Part shown: piece after piece, positions 1-5,818 of the stretch
Layout of the letters: each line of letters starts with the position of its first letter
How positions within the stretch are numbered: the first letter of the stretch is position 1
From: an uncultured Terriglobus sp.
GTDB taxonomy: Bacteria > Acidobacteriota > Terriglobia > Terriglobales > Acidobacteriaceae
Length of the DNA stretch: 7,270 bases
Assembly (NCBI GenBank): GCA_937859825.1
Contig: CALMAP010000419.1
Location: 1 to 7,270, forward strand
Direction of reading: 5' to 3'
Program-made: the position numbers and the translations under genes
Notes under the pieces: model-generated
Databases searched by the model: none
Told to the model about the DNA's origin: nothing
Seen by the model: only the letters and a program-made list of their open reading frames with translations

Positions 1-20
1 CCGCAACACCGTTTGATGAA

Positions 21-97
21 CTACAACGGCAGCTCGCCATCCTCGGCTGCTACCGCCGCAGCCCGCATCATTTCCGGCCCGTTATTGCGCACATTCC
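21..97 (-). pseudogene. Displaced C-terminal tail of the SRAP gene (other frame)
   Basis: In the frame shifted by one base from the SRAP gene, this stretch encodes NVRNNGPEMMRAAA and continues to a TAG stop at 21-23. SRAP proteins usually end in a V-x-N/R-N-rich tail at this place, so this is the likely original 3' end of the gene, separated by a one-base loss at 95-97. Without that loss the protein would be about 233 residues. It has no start of its own and should not be counted as a separate gene. Confidence 0.6.
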
Positions 98-739
98 AAC
101 CTTGGGATTTGCTTTGAACATTTCCATCTCGTCTGACTCGTAGGGCCGCAGCAGGTCGAGCGGCAGGCGTTCCGTCTCTTCCCTGTCCAGCCAGCGATCG
201 TAGTCGCGCACGTGCAGGATGACCGGCATACGGGGATGGATCTTCGCCATCAGCTCGTTGGCTTCCGTCGTCACAATCGCGAAGGACTGGAGCCAGTGGC
301 CCTCCCTGTCCTTCCAGGCGTCCCACAGCCCCGCAAAGGCGAAGGGTCCACCACTACTCAGTTCGAAAGCGTAGGGCTGCTTCGGAGGCTTCCCTTGCTT
401 CGGCCACTCGTAAAAGCTTGAAGCCGGAACCAGGCAGCGCCGTTTCTTGATCGGCTCTCGCCAGGTCTTCGCTGTGGTGATCGATTCCGACCGTGCGTTG
501 ATGGTGGACAGGCCCTTGGCATCGTCCAGATCCTTCGTGAAGAACGGCACCAGACCCCAGCGTGCCAGCACCAGTTCCCGCTCGCCTGTCTCACGGCTTT
601 GCCGGATGATCGGCTGGTGCGTTGTCGGAGCTACGTTGTAGTCCGCATCCGGCATCGGCAACTCTGCAGGAGTCGGCTGCGCGCGGAAGTGTTCCGCTAG
701 CTTCTGTTTGTCGCTTCTGCGAACGTACCGGCCACACAT
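68..739 (-). CDS. SOS response-associated peptidase (SRAP/YedK/HMCES family), C-terminus probably frame-shifted
   Basis: SRAP proteins protect abasic sites in single-stranded DNA: after removal of Met1, Cys2 forms a covalent DNA-protein crosslink. The 223-residue product begins MCGRY, as the family requires. It carries the expected active-site residues: Cys2, Asn81 in INARSE, Glu111 in SFYEW and His168 in IHPRMPVIL, with the typical WGLVP and CLVPA blocks. The start is fixed by Cys2 and by a GGAG ribosome binding site seven bases upstream. The last residues (about 214-223) do not look like the family. The other frame, read from base 95 down to a stop at 21-23, gives NVRNNGPE and some 20 further residues, which fits the usual SRAP tail. 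Loss of one base at 95-97 would explain this. The catalytic core is intact, so the product may still work. Family call is firm; the cause of the altered tail is inference. Confidence 0.93.
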   Translation of the reverse strand: MCGRYVRRSDKQKLAEHFRAQPTPAELPMPDADYNVAPTTHQPIIRQSRETGERELVLARWGLVPFFTKDLDDAKGLSTINARSESITTAKTWREPIKKRRCLVPASSFYEWPKQGKPPKQPYAFELSSGGPFAFAGLWDAWKDREGHWLQSFAIVTTEANELMAKIHPRMPVILHVRDYDRWLDREETERLPLDLLRPYESDEMEMFKANPKVGMCAITGRK

Positions 740-1108
740 CTAATAGCTCCATCCGCCAGTCCTGATGCACAGCGGTCCAGAGATTTTGCATGAAGTCGCA
801 AGCTCATCGGTTACGTGGGCGATGAGGCGGTACTCCCTACACTCTCCCCGGCTCTTCCAGCCAGCTATGGCAAGACCGCTGGCGAGAACGGTCCAGACAG
901 AAGCTTTCCCTGCTGGGTTCATACGGAAGATCTCTATTCATCCTACGAGCACAGACGGAAACCGACAGACAACGGTGGGCTTCCGCGTAGTTAGCGTTCT
1001 ACCCTTCCAGTGTTCTGAGTGTTTGACCCGGAGCCTGGTGTGCGACACAGACCCTTCCTGAGCATAGAGCCGCTTGAGGTGAAAGCATCCAAACAGGAGG
1101 TGAGTCAC
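740..1108. other. Intergenic region between divergent SRAP and methyltransferase genes
   Basis: These 369 bases separate two divergently read genes and must hold both promoters. I see no convincing gene. A TTGACC at 1023-1028 is a good -35 match but lacks a matching -10 at the right distance. The arms CTCATCG (803-809) and CGATGAG (820-826) could form a seven-base-pair hairpin with a ten-base loop, but one such repeat is expected by chance in a window of this size. Short open frames on both strands here match nothing I know. Confidence 0.6.
1095..1103 (+). promoter_or_regulatory. Strong Shine-Dalgarno sequence setting the methyltransferase start
   Basis: AGGAGGTGA lies five bases before the ATG at 1109 and is the best ribosome binding site in the window. 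It decides the start: the frame is open 30 codons further upstream to an ATG at 1019, but that part overlaps this site and has no family-like sequence. Confidence 0.9.
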
Positions 1109-1825
1109 ATGGCAGAGACAAACGACATCCTCCCAGAGCTACCGCCCGACGCCTTCCAGAAGCAGGACCAGGGAGATGACGCGAACTTTTATGCCCCAGC
1201 GCGGCTGGTCTCCCACATCGACGAAGCAGCGACACGGGCGCTCACCGCCTATTATCGGCTGACACTGCGCGCTGGCGACACGTTGCTGGACCTCATGTCA
1301 AGCTGGATAAGCCATCTGCCACCGGAGATGGACTTCGCCGAGGTCATCGGCCACGGCATGAACGCGGAGGAGCTAAGCGCGAACCCTCGTCTCACCCGCA
1401 GCTTCGTGCAGGACCTGAATCGCAGCCCCGTCCTGCAGTTAGAGAGCGGTAGTTGCGATGCTGCGATGTGCTGTGTCGGCGTTCAATACCTGCAACGTCC
1501 TCTGGAGGTGTTCGCTGAAGTGTTCCGCGTTCTGCGGCCAGGAGCGCCCTTCATCGTCAGCTTTTCCAACCGCTGCTTTCCCACCAAGGCAGTGGCGATC
1601 TGGCGTTCGCTCGATGATCACGGACACGCTGCTCTGGTACGTCTCTACCTTGAGCACACCGGCTTTCACGACATCAGCACAGAAATCCTGCGGAATGGCT
1701 CCCAAAGCGATCCGCTGATCGCAGTTCTGGGAAGCGCTGAGGTCTTGCTTAGAGCGCGTCGGACGACGTTCCACTATCTACAACGGCGGCAGCAGAATAG
1801 AAAGCTCTTCTTTCCGCAAACCTGA
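1109..1825 (+). CDS. Class I SAM-dependent methyltransferase-like protein with degenerate motif I
   Basis: The product is 238 residues and cytosolic (no signal peptide or membrane segment). It has a Rossmann-type methyltransferase layout: motif I LLDLMSSWISHLP at 59-71, then GMNAEELSANPRL and QDLN at 84-104, an acidic-to-hydrophobic strand SCDAAMCCVGVQYL at 115-128, and VLRPGAPFIVSFSNRCFP at 141-158. The usual glycine-rich LDxGxGxG loop is replaced by DLMSSW. As I recall, this is normal for one subgroup of methyltransferase-11-like proteins found in bacteria and plants, so it is not by itself a defect. The substrate is unknown. It stands alone, divergent from the SRAP gene. The last 32 residues, after DPLIAV (201-206), do not look like the family, and an alternative frame begins to look coding there. 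Fold assignment is firm; activity is inferred. Confidence 0.87.
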   Translation: MAETNDILPELPPDAFQKQDQGDDANFYAPARLVSHIDEAATRALTAYYRLTLRAGDTLLDLMSSWISHLPPEMDFAEVIGHGMNAEELSANPRLTRSFVQDLNRSPVLQLESGSCDAAMCCVGVQYLQRPLEVFAEVFRVLRPGAPFIVSFSNRCFPTKAVAIWRSLDDHGHAALVRLYLEHTGFHDISTEILRNGSQSDPLIAVLGSAEVLLRARRTTFHYLQRRQQNRKLFFPQT

Positions 1826-1919
1826 CTCTGTGAAGATCCCAGCCGCCCAGTACCTAAACGAGCGCGTCCAGCAGGAGCTAAGGCCGTTCATTGACGGCGT
1901 GTTGTGCGACCCACTCTAA
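1728..1919 (+). other. Coding-like alternative frame across the 3' end of the methyltransferase gene
   Basis: Frame 1728, which starts TGG GAA GCG, is open to a TAA at 1917-1919. After the methyltransferase stop it keeps a strong preference for G or C at third positions, for example in KIPAAQYLNERVQQELRPF (about 1833-1889). A GTG at 1830 could start a 29-residue peptide. Alternatively, removing one base near 1726 would join DPLIAV of the methyltransferase to W in this frame, and related proteins often continue DPLxAVW. So this may be the original 3' end of the methyltransferase, a remnant of another gene, or chance. I recognise no domain. Confidence 0.25.
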
Positions 1920-1930
1920 AGCTTCTCGGC

Positions 1931-2176
1931 TCATAATCTTGGCGAGCCCATGCAGCTAACGCAGACATTTGACGTGACGTGTTGTTCGCTTTCGGTGAAG
2001 AAGATCATTGCACTTTGGCCATGTTTCACTTCGTCAACGCCGATCAGAAGCCGTGCAGGAATAGAACGCCAGCCGTTGTCAAATGCCAAGATATCCTTCA
2101 GCAATTCCGATCGCTGTTCGGCTCCATACAGGTGTGAGCCTTTGGAGAAGTGTGTTGGCTGCTGAAGCGCTGCCAC
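1931..2176 (-). pseudogene. Remnant of an AlbA_2/Schlafen-type putative DNA-binding domain protein
   Basis: The frame encodes LQQPTH, then LYGAEQRSELLKDILAF, a short gap, and LLIGVDEVKHG. This order matches the N-terminal AlbA_2 (Schlafen-like) domain, whose signature is ELLKDI-AFAN followed by hydrophobic-IGV(D/E)E. The usual AFAN is AFDN here. The domain normally continues with a glycine/aspartate-rich turn and more strands, but here it runs into IFFTESEQH and stops. The frame begins only just before the motif, at a GTG with no clear ribosome binding site. The N-terminal strand that usually carries the substrate-like E-F-K motif is also not recognisable. I read it as a decayed fragment of about 60 recognisable residues. 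Such proteins often accompany phage-defence or mobile loci. The match is from memory of the motif, so confidence is moderate. Confidence 0.45.
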
Positions 2177-2228
2177 ACCAGAATGCGCCCACCATCATGG
2201 CTGGACCATACCAAACGGCCACCTGGCA

Positions 2229-2256
2229 TTGGAATTGCTTGCTACCGAACTATAGA
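2229..2256 (+). promoter_or_regulatory. Candidate promoter for the K/A-rich protein gene
   Basis: TTGGAA (2229-2234) and TATAGA (2251-2256) are separated by 16 bases, each matching four of six consensus positions, and lie about 40 bases before the ATG at 2298. It is the only reasonable pair in this gap, but matches this weak arise often by chance. Confidence 0.3.
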
Positions 2257-2297
2257 ACTGCGCTGAGGTGTGCGGCCGGATCATTTACCCTTGCAGG

Positions 2298-2654
2298 ATG
2301 GCACAAGACTTCCAACAGCGTTCTCAGCAGTACCTCTCCAGCATCGATGCGGAGATCACGCGGCTGCAGCAATTGCGTGAGCAGGTTGCTGGAGTAACGA
2401 ACAACAGCACACCGGAGGACGCCGCCCCGAAGAACGCTCGTAAAGGCATGAGCGAAGAAGGCCGCAGGCGAGTCGCCGAGGCGCAGAAGAAACGTTGGGC
2501 CAAGCTGAAGAACGAAGCCAGAGCGGCCGCGAAGCCCGTGAAGAAGTCGGCGAAACCCGTGAAGGCTAAAGTCGCAAAGAAGACCGCAGCGAGAAAGGGT
2601 GCCGCCAGGACGAGCGTCACTTCGGCAGCAGCAACTTCGACGGACGCCGGCTAA
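2298..2654 (+). CDS. Small lysine/alanine-rich basic protein, histone H1-like tail
   Basis: This 118-residue protein has three parts. Residues 1-35 are a glutamine-rich predicted helix or short coiled coil (IDAEITRLQQLREQ). Residues 49-71 hold a compact basic motif, RKGMSEEGRRRVAEAQKKRW. From about 72 on there is a low-complexity tail rich in K, A, P and R with repeats of the AKPVKK/AKPVKA type. Similar motifs, in my recollection, recur in many small acidobacterial proteins, and the tail resembles bacterial H1-like proteins, so a nucleic-acid-binding role is plausible but unproved. The start at 2298 is chosen because the ten residues upstream of it look unrelated. Its ribosome binding site is poor (GCAGG directly against the ATG). 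It has no operon partner. The long open frame on the opposite strand is a by-product of its alanine and lysine codons. Confidence 0.75.
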   Translation: MAQDFQQRSQQYLSSIDAEITRLQQLREQVAGVTNNSTPEDAAPKNARKGMSEEGRRRVAEAQKKRWAKLKNEARAAAKPVKKSAKPVKAKVAKKTAARKGAARTSVTSAAATSTDAG

Positions 2655-3191
2655 GCCAGAACCACGGCAGGCAGGCTCGTGCCTCATGGTTGATCTGGTT
2701 GACTGCTGCTCAAAGTTCCCTCTGTCCGGCTGCAATTCGAGCACTTGCGTCATCCCGAGGTTTCGCTCACCAGTGGGTTGTTGCGGACAGCCATCTTTGC
2801 TGCGAGGGTAATTGGCTCAGGCACCGGTCAAGCCCGCTCAGAGGAACTCGTACCCTGCTGCAGGCGTGCACTCTCCCCACAGAGCCTCAAGTCTCTAGAA
2901 GCCGGATGCGCATTGGTCTAATGCATCAGTCGAGTCAGTCACAGACCAGGTTTCCTATGCCCGGTGTTCTCCTAGCATTCGGGTCTCCAAATTCCACTTG
3001 AACTGCTGTCCTGGACGACATGACAGGGCAGCAAGTGCGAAGTGATGAGGAGCGCGGCCCGTAAGTGCATATCCCGTCCATACTGCCCTAGTGAATAATC
3101 AGTGAGTGCATTACCCTGTAGTCGCCAATTGAGAGCGATTGGGCGGATTACTGACGATATGCCGACTTCGCAGGACTGATCGCACACGACT
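2655..3191. other. About 540 bases without a recognisable gene
   Basis: This lies between the K/A-rich gene and the leftward HNH cluster. Open frames of up to 103 codons occur, but they match nothing I know and their codon use is uneven. A weak stem (AGGCA...TGCCT, starting about 2671) just after the K/A-rich gene lacks a T-run and is not a convincing terminator. An imperfect CCAAT/ATTGG repeat near 3125-3143 is also unremarkable. It may hold decayed sequence. Confidence 0.5.
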
Positions 3192-3541
3192 TCAGGCGTT
3201 AGCTGTTTCTTCCTTCACTGGCCGCATAAAAAAGAGCACCTCGGCGCAGATGCCTGGGTCGCCGAGGTCGGACACCAGTCCGTCTTGAACCGACTCCATT
3301 TGCTCGCCGAACGCCCAAGCCAAGGCCGGATGATTTGACGGAAGCATCCGCGCGATTTGTTGTGCGAGCGCTTGATCTCGTTCAACCAACCTGTGAATCA
3401 CGAGCAGCAATAGAACTCTTCGCTTGGAGCTGGCGGCCAATTGCTCGGCAGCCGTGCGAACACTCTGAAGGCCGGCGTTTGCGGCATAGATGAGTGTAAG
3501 CAGAACCGCGATGCCAGCAGGATGGGCATGAGTCTACGCAA
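3192..3541 (-). pseudogene. Small N-terminally anchored membrane protein, apparently frame-shifted near its start
   Basis: The frame from a TAG at 3534-3536 to the stop at 3192 encodes about 110 residues but has no ATG; the first TTG is at 3440. Read from the ATG at 3529 (or TTG at 3541) in the neighbouring frame, the gene begins RRLMPILL. Restoring one lost base at about 3513-3515 joins this to IAVLLTLIYAANAGLQSV, which makes a natural signal-anchor helix. The remainder is helical and amphipathic with a second hydrophobic patch (RRVLLLLVIHRLV) and an acidic end. I recognise no family. AAGGTGG at 3554-3560 could be its ribosome binding site, though the spacing to either start is long. It lies just downstream of the HNH gene on the same strand. 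It is either a freshly broken gene, a sequencing error, or a weakly expressed protein with an internal TTG start. Confidence 0.4.
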
Positions 3542-3637
3542 TACCTGATTGGACCACCTTCGTGCGCTTATAGCAATTCAAGAACGATCATCGGCCAAGC
3601 CCCAAAGCGCCCGTCATACCTTGCTGCCAGGTCACTA

Positions 3638-4069
3638 TCAGAGCTCTTCGAACAAAGAAATGGACTTTGCAGGGAGCTTCTCTTCCAAAAAGTTGAGCGC
3701 TTTTTGCTCGTGACCCTTCGGATGCTGTTCTCTCCAAAGGACTCGTAACAGTGATGGCCACTCACGGCGAAGAACCCGCGTTCGCGTTACCTTCGCATGG
3801 CAGGCTAGGCAGAGAGAGATCATCAGCTTAGGATCACTGTTCCCCGGCTTCCGATGATGGACGGCGAGGGAGCGCTTTCCCCGCTTTAACGTGGTGCATC
3901 CAGGTACCGCGCATCGGTAGCCATCGCGCGCGAAGACCTCTTCCCGATGTCCGCCGAAGTATTCTTCATCCTGCCGTTTCAGCGTGTAGCAGGTCGCACA
4001 GAGGCCCAAGGCGAGAACCTTATCGTTCCCGCAGGGGCAACAGATCGACCATTGGACGACTCGCGCCAT
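3638..4069 (-). CDS. Small HNH endonuclease with N-terminal zinc knuckle
   Basis: The product is 143 residues. Residues 11-27 hold two cysteine pairs (C11-x-C13 and C24-x2-C27), a likely structural zinc site. The HNH domain spans about 43-94: EEVFARDGYRC, a Cys pair C53-x4-C58, the catalytic double histidine H71-H72, Asn77, and the final CxxCH (C87, C90, H91). All metal and catalytic positions are present. The basic C-terminal 50 residues have no known motif. Such stand-alone HNH proteins cut DNA non-specifically or with relaxed specificity; the biological target is unknown. The start ATG lies three bases after the stop of the upstream 61-residue frame, so translation is probably coupled. No methyltransferase or immunity gene is adjacent, which argues against a classical restriction system. 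Confidence 0.88.
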   Translation of the reverse strand: MARVVQWSICCPCGNDKVLALGLCATCYTLKRQDEEYFGGHREEVFARDGYRCAVPGCTTLKRGKRSLAVHHRKPGNSDPKLMISLCLACHAKVTRTRVLRREWPSLLRVLWREQHPKGHEQKALNFLEEKLPAKSISLFEEL

Positions 4070-4072
4070 CTT

Positions 4073-4258
4073 CTACATCACCCACTGCGGAGGCGGGTCA
4101 ACGCTCTCTACGTCCACTAGCCAGCCGTGGACCAGGGAGCAAGCTCCGTCAGCGCCCTGGACGATGCAGGCGGCTCCCAGGTCATCTTGCCCGCTCACGC
4201 CGTCGAGCAGCTCGCGGCCGATCGTTTCGCCTTTAATCACCGTGTCCAGACCGAACAT
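4073..4258 (-). CDS. Hypothetical 61-residue protein, translationally coupled to the HNH gene
   Basis: The frame runs from ATG at 4258 to TAG at 4073-4075, three bases ahead of the HNH start. It is preceded by GGAAGG nine bases upstream, a good ribosome binding site. Most codons end in G or C, as in the clear genes of the window, which supports real coding. The product is acidic and soluble, with no signal peptide. Visible parts are an N-terminal GLDTVIKGETIGRELLDG, a cysteine-containing middle (AACIVQGADGACSL) and a proline-rich end (DPPPQWVM). I recognise no family. Its tight coupling suggests a partner, inhibitor or regulator of the nuclease, which is inference only. The alternative is that it is a chance open frame in a GC-rich leader. 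Confidence 0.6.
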   Translation of the reverse strand: MFGLDTVIKGETIGRELLDGVSGQDDLGAACIVQGADGACSLVHGWLVDVESVDPPPQWVM

Positions 4259-4286
4259 ATTAGCACGCCTTCCGACTGGAGCTGGA

Positions 4287-4305
4287 CTGTACGAAATGCG
4301 TACAG
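4287..4305. promoter_or_regulatory. 19-base inverted repeat, candidate operator of the ORF61-HNH cluster
   Basis: CTGTACGAAATGCGTACAG has perfect seven-base arms around five bases and lies 29 bases upstream of the ORF61 start, after the end of the HxlR gene. No T-run follows on either strand, so it is not an intrinsic terminator. The ends CTGT...ACAG recall proteobacterial LexA boxes, but the spacing (11 bases instead of 8) differs. A repeat of this strength is not statistically unusual in 7 kb; the position is what makes it a candidate. Confidence 0.35.
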
Positions 4306-4333
4306 CCCACCGAAAGCGGTCTTTATTGACGCG

Positions 4334-4771
4334 TTAGCAGGTCTCATTTTTACCAGTTTTAGGTTTGTGTTTTCGATCGAATCTGCTGCGGTTTACGGCG
4401 AGCGTAGGAGAATGTTCGACTGCCCATGACCATACGGGTTGGATCTGTTTTACAAGGGATCGCGCCACTTCCGTCGCGGCGTAATCGACTCGAATCGGCA
4501 CCTGCACAACCACAGTTCGAGAGACAAGGCCATCGCGTTCAAGCGTCCTCAGTGTGGCTGTCAGCGACTTTTGGCTGACGCCTTCCAACCGTTCGAGTAA
4601 ACGGGAGAAACGAAGGGGTCCGTCATCGCAAAGTTCGGCCAAGACCCAGAGACTCCACTTGTCCAGCAGCCGTGCCAGAAGTTCGCGCAATCGATGCTGC
4701 TCGCTTGCCGGCACTTTGGCGCACAGATCAAGAAGCTCAGGTTCGGCTCCACTCCGCTTTCCACTCTTCAC
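4334..4771 (-). CDS. HxlR-family winged helix-turn-helix transcriptional regulator
   Basis: The product is 145 residues from a GTG start. The start is set by GGAGGT placed six bases upstream; the longer open frame to 5035 would overlap the dehydrogenase gene and has no family features. The HxlR pattern is clear: LLARLLDKWSLWVLAEL (31-47, the usual GKW as DKW), RFSRLLERLEGVSQKSL (54-70), recognition helix TATLRTLERDGLV (71-83), and the wing with VPIRVDY (91-97) then W116. A cysteine at 17 sits where some members carry a redox-sensing residue. HxlR proteins act as dimers and respond to aldehydes, quinones or oxidants. It diverges from the SDR gene with 57 bases between them, so it most likely controls that gene and itself. 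The last 25 residues are basic and not part of the family. Confidence 0.88.
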   Translation of the reverse strand: MKSGKRSGAEPELLDLCAKVPASEQHRLRELLARLLDKWSLWVLAELCDDGPLRFSRLLERLEGVSQKSLTATLRTLERDGLVSRTVVVQVPIRVDYAATEVARSLVKQIQPVWSWAVEHSPTLAVNRSRFDRKHKPKTGKNETC

Positions 4772-4828
4772 TTTGTTACCTCCAGGTACCTGATTGCCAC
4801 AGGATACAAGAAGCGGGATGATGGAAGC
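4772..4828. promoter_or_regulatory. Shared HxlR/SDR intergenic region with a 10-base palindrome
   Basis: This 57-base spacer carries CAGGTACCTG at 4783-4792, a perfect palindrome, overlapped by TACCT-CC-AGGTA at 4777-4788. The first abuts and the second covers the HxlR ribosome binding site (ACCTCC on this strand, 4778-4783). A repressor bound here could block both genes. A 10-base palindrome is expected several times by chance in 7 kb, so the argument is positional. No clear -35/-10 pair is visible for either gene. Confidence 0.4.
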
Positions 4829-5737
4829 ATGAATGAACCATGGACAACCAAGCAGATCCCCAGCCAGGCCGGAAAGCGCATCATCGTGACGGGAGCAAAC
4901 AGCGGCATCGGCTTCTACACTGCTCTGGAGCTCGCAAGGGCGGGTGCCGATGTAACTATCGCATCTCGAAATGCGCAAAGGGTCAAAGAGGCGGCACATC
5001 GAATCACGACCGCTCTCCCGAACGCGTCGGTCCATACCGGGACCATCGACACCTCCGATCCAAAGTCCGTCTCAAAGTTTGCAGAGGCTCAACTTTCCGA
5101 TCCGCGGCCGATCGACATGCTGATTAACAATGCTGGGATCATGGCATTGCCGAAGCGTGAGGTCTCCGTGGATGGGTATGAGCTACAGTTTGCCACCAAC
5201 GTGCTCGGTCCGTTCCGCCTGACGGGCCTGCTGCTGCCGGCGATCCTGAAAGCCGACGCGCCAAGAGTGGTAACCGTCTCCTCATACGCGCATACACGCG
5301 GAGGGCCGACACCGATGACAGACCTCGACTCGAAAGAAAGTTACGCGCCGGTGCGTGCCTACTCGAAGACCAAACTCGAGAACATCCTGTTCACACGTGA
5401 GCTGCAACGCCGGGCCGGGACGCGGCTTCTCGCCACGTGCTGCCACCCGGGAGCTTCCAGAACAAACCTCGGCAACAACACCGTCTTCATGATGAAGCTG
5501 ATCACCTTCTTCATGCAGCCGATCCTGCAGAGCGCGGCACAAGGGGCCGAGCCGACGCTAATGGCAGCGACCTATCCGGAGGCGGAGCCTGGCGGGTACT
5601 ACGGTCCAGGTGGGTTGTTCAAGCTTCGCGGGCACCCGATTGAGGCAAGAACGACCGATGCAGCAAAGGATCTACCCGGAGCAAAGGAACTCTTCGACAG
5701 GTTGGAACAACTTACCGGCACTGTTTTTCGCTTCTAA
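4829..5737 (+). CDS. Short-chain dehydrogenase/reductase (SDR), retinol dehydrogenase-like
   Basis: This 302-residue cytosolic oxidoreductase is predicted to use NAD(P)H on a carbonyl or alcohol substrate. Motifs are complete: cofactor loop TGANSGIG at 21-28, ASRN at 45-48 (arginine suggests NADP), D74 in the adenine-binding position, NNAG at 100-103, N124, catalytic serine in VSS (151-152) and YSKTK with Tyr178 and Lys182. The C-terminal half (HPGASRTNL, then a hydrophobic MMKLITFFMQPIL and a GGYYGP turn) fits the retinol-dehydrogenase/WW-domain oxidoreductase-like SDRs. The start at 4829 gives the normal length and leaves room for the divergent HxlR gene; the ribosome binding site is weak. 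Physiological substrate cannot be read from sequence. The neighbouring HxlR regulator suggests induction by a reactive carbonyl or related stress. Confidence 0.92.
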   Translation: MNEPWTTKQIPSQAGKRIIVTGANSGIGFYTALELARAGADVTIASRNAQRVKEAAHRITTALPNASVHTGTIDTSDPKSVSKFAEAQLSDPRPIDMLINNAGIMALPKREVSVDGYELQFATNVLGPFRLTGLLLPAILKADAPRVVTVSSYAHTRGGPTPMTDLDSKESYAPVRAYSKTKLENILFTRELQRRAGTRLLATCCHPGASRTNLGNNTVFMMKLITFFMQPILQSAAQGAEPTLMAATYPEAEPGGYYGPGGLFKLRGHPIEARTTDAAKDLPGAKELFDRLEQLTGTVFRF

Positions 5738-5818
5738 GTGCAGCTTTCACGAAGCACTAGCCACACATCGCCATAGGTCGAATGTTGGAGGATGCGGCCC
5801 GAGCTGGGGTCGACGGCA

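Noticed and set aside
803..826. CTCATCG/CGATGAG hairpin
   Set aside because: Seven-base arms with a ten-base loop are expected by chance at this window size, and it is not placed next to any start or stop.
740..922. 60-codon minus-strand frame ending directly before the SRAP start
   Set aside because: No ribosome binding site, mixed codon use and no family resemblance; its end merely contains the SRAP ribosome binding site.
765..1061. 98-codon plus-strand frame in the SRAP/methyltransferase spacer
   Set aside because: Amino acid composition and codon use look random; it overlaps the region that must hold both promoters.
2250..2753. 167-codon frame antisense to the K/A-rich gene
   Set aside because: An artefact of alanine- and lysine-rich codons on the other strand; no recognisable domain.
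4772..5035. 88-codon upstream extension of the HxlR frame
   Set aside because: It would overlap the SDR coding region and has no HxlR-like residues; the GTG at 4771 has an ideal ribosome binding site.
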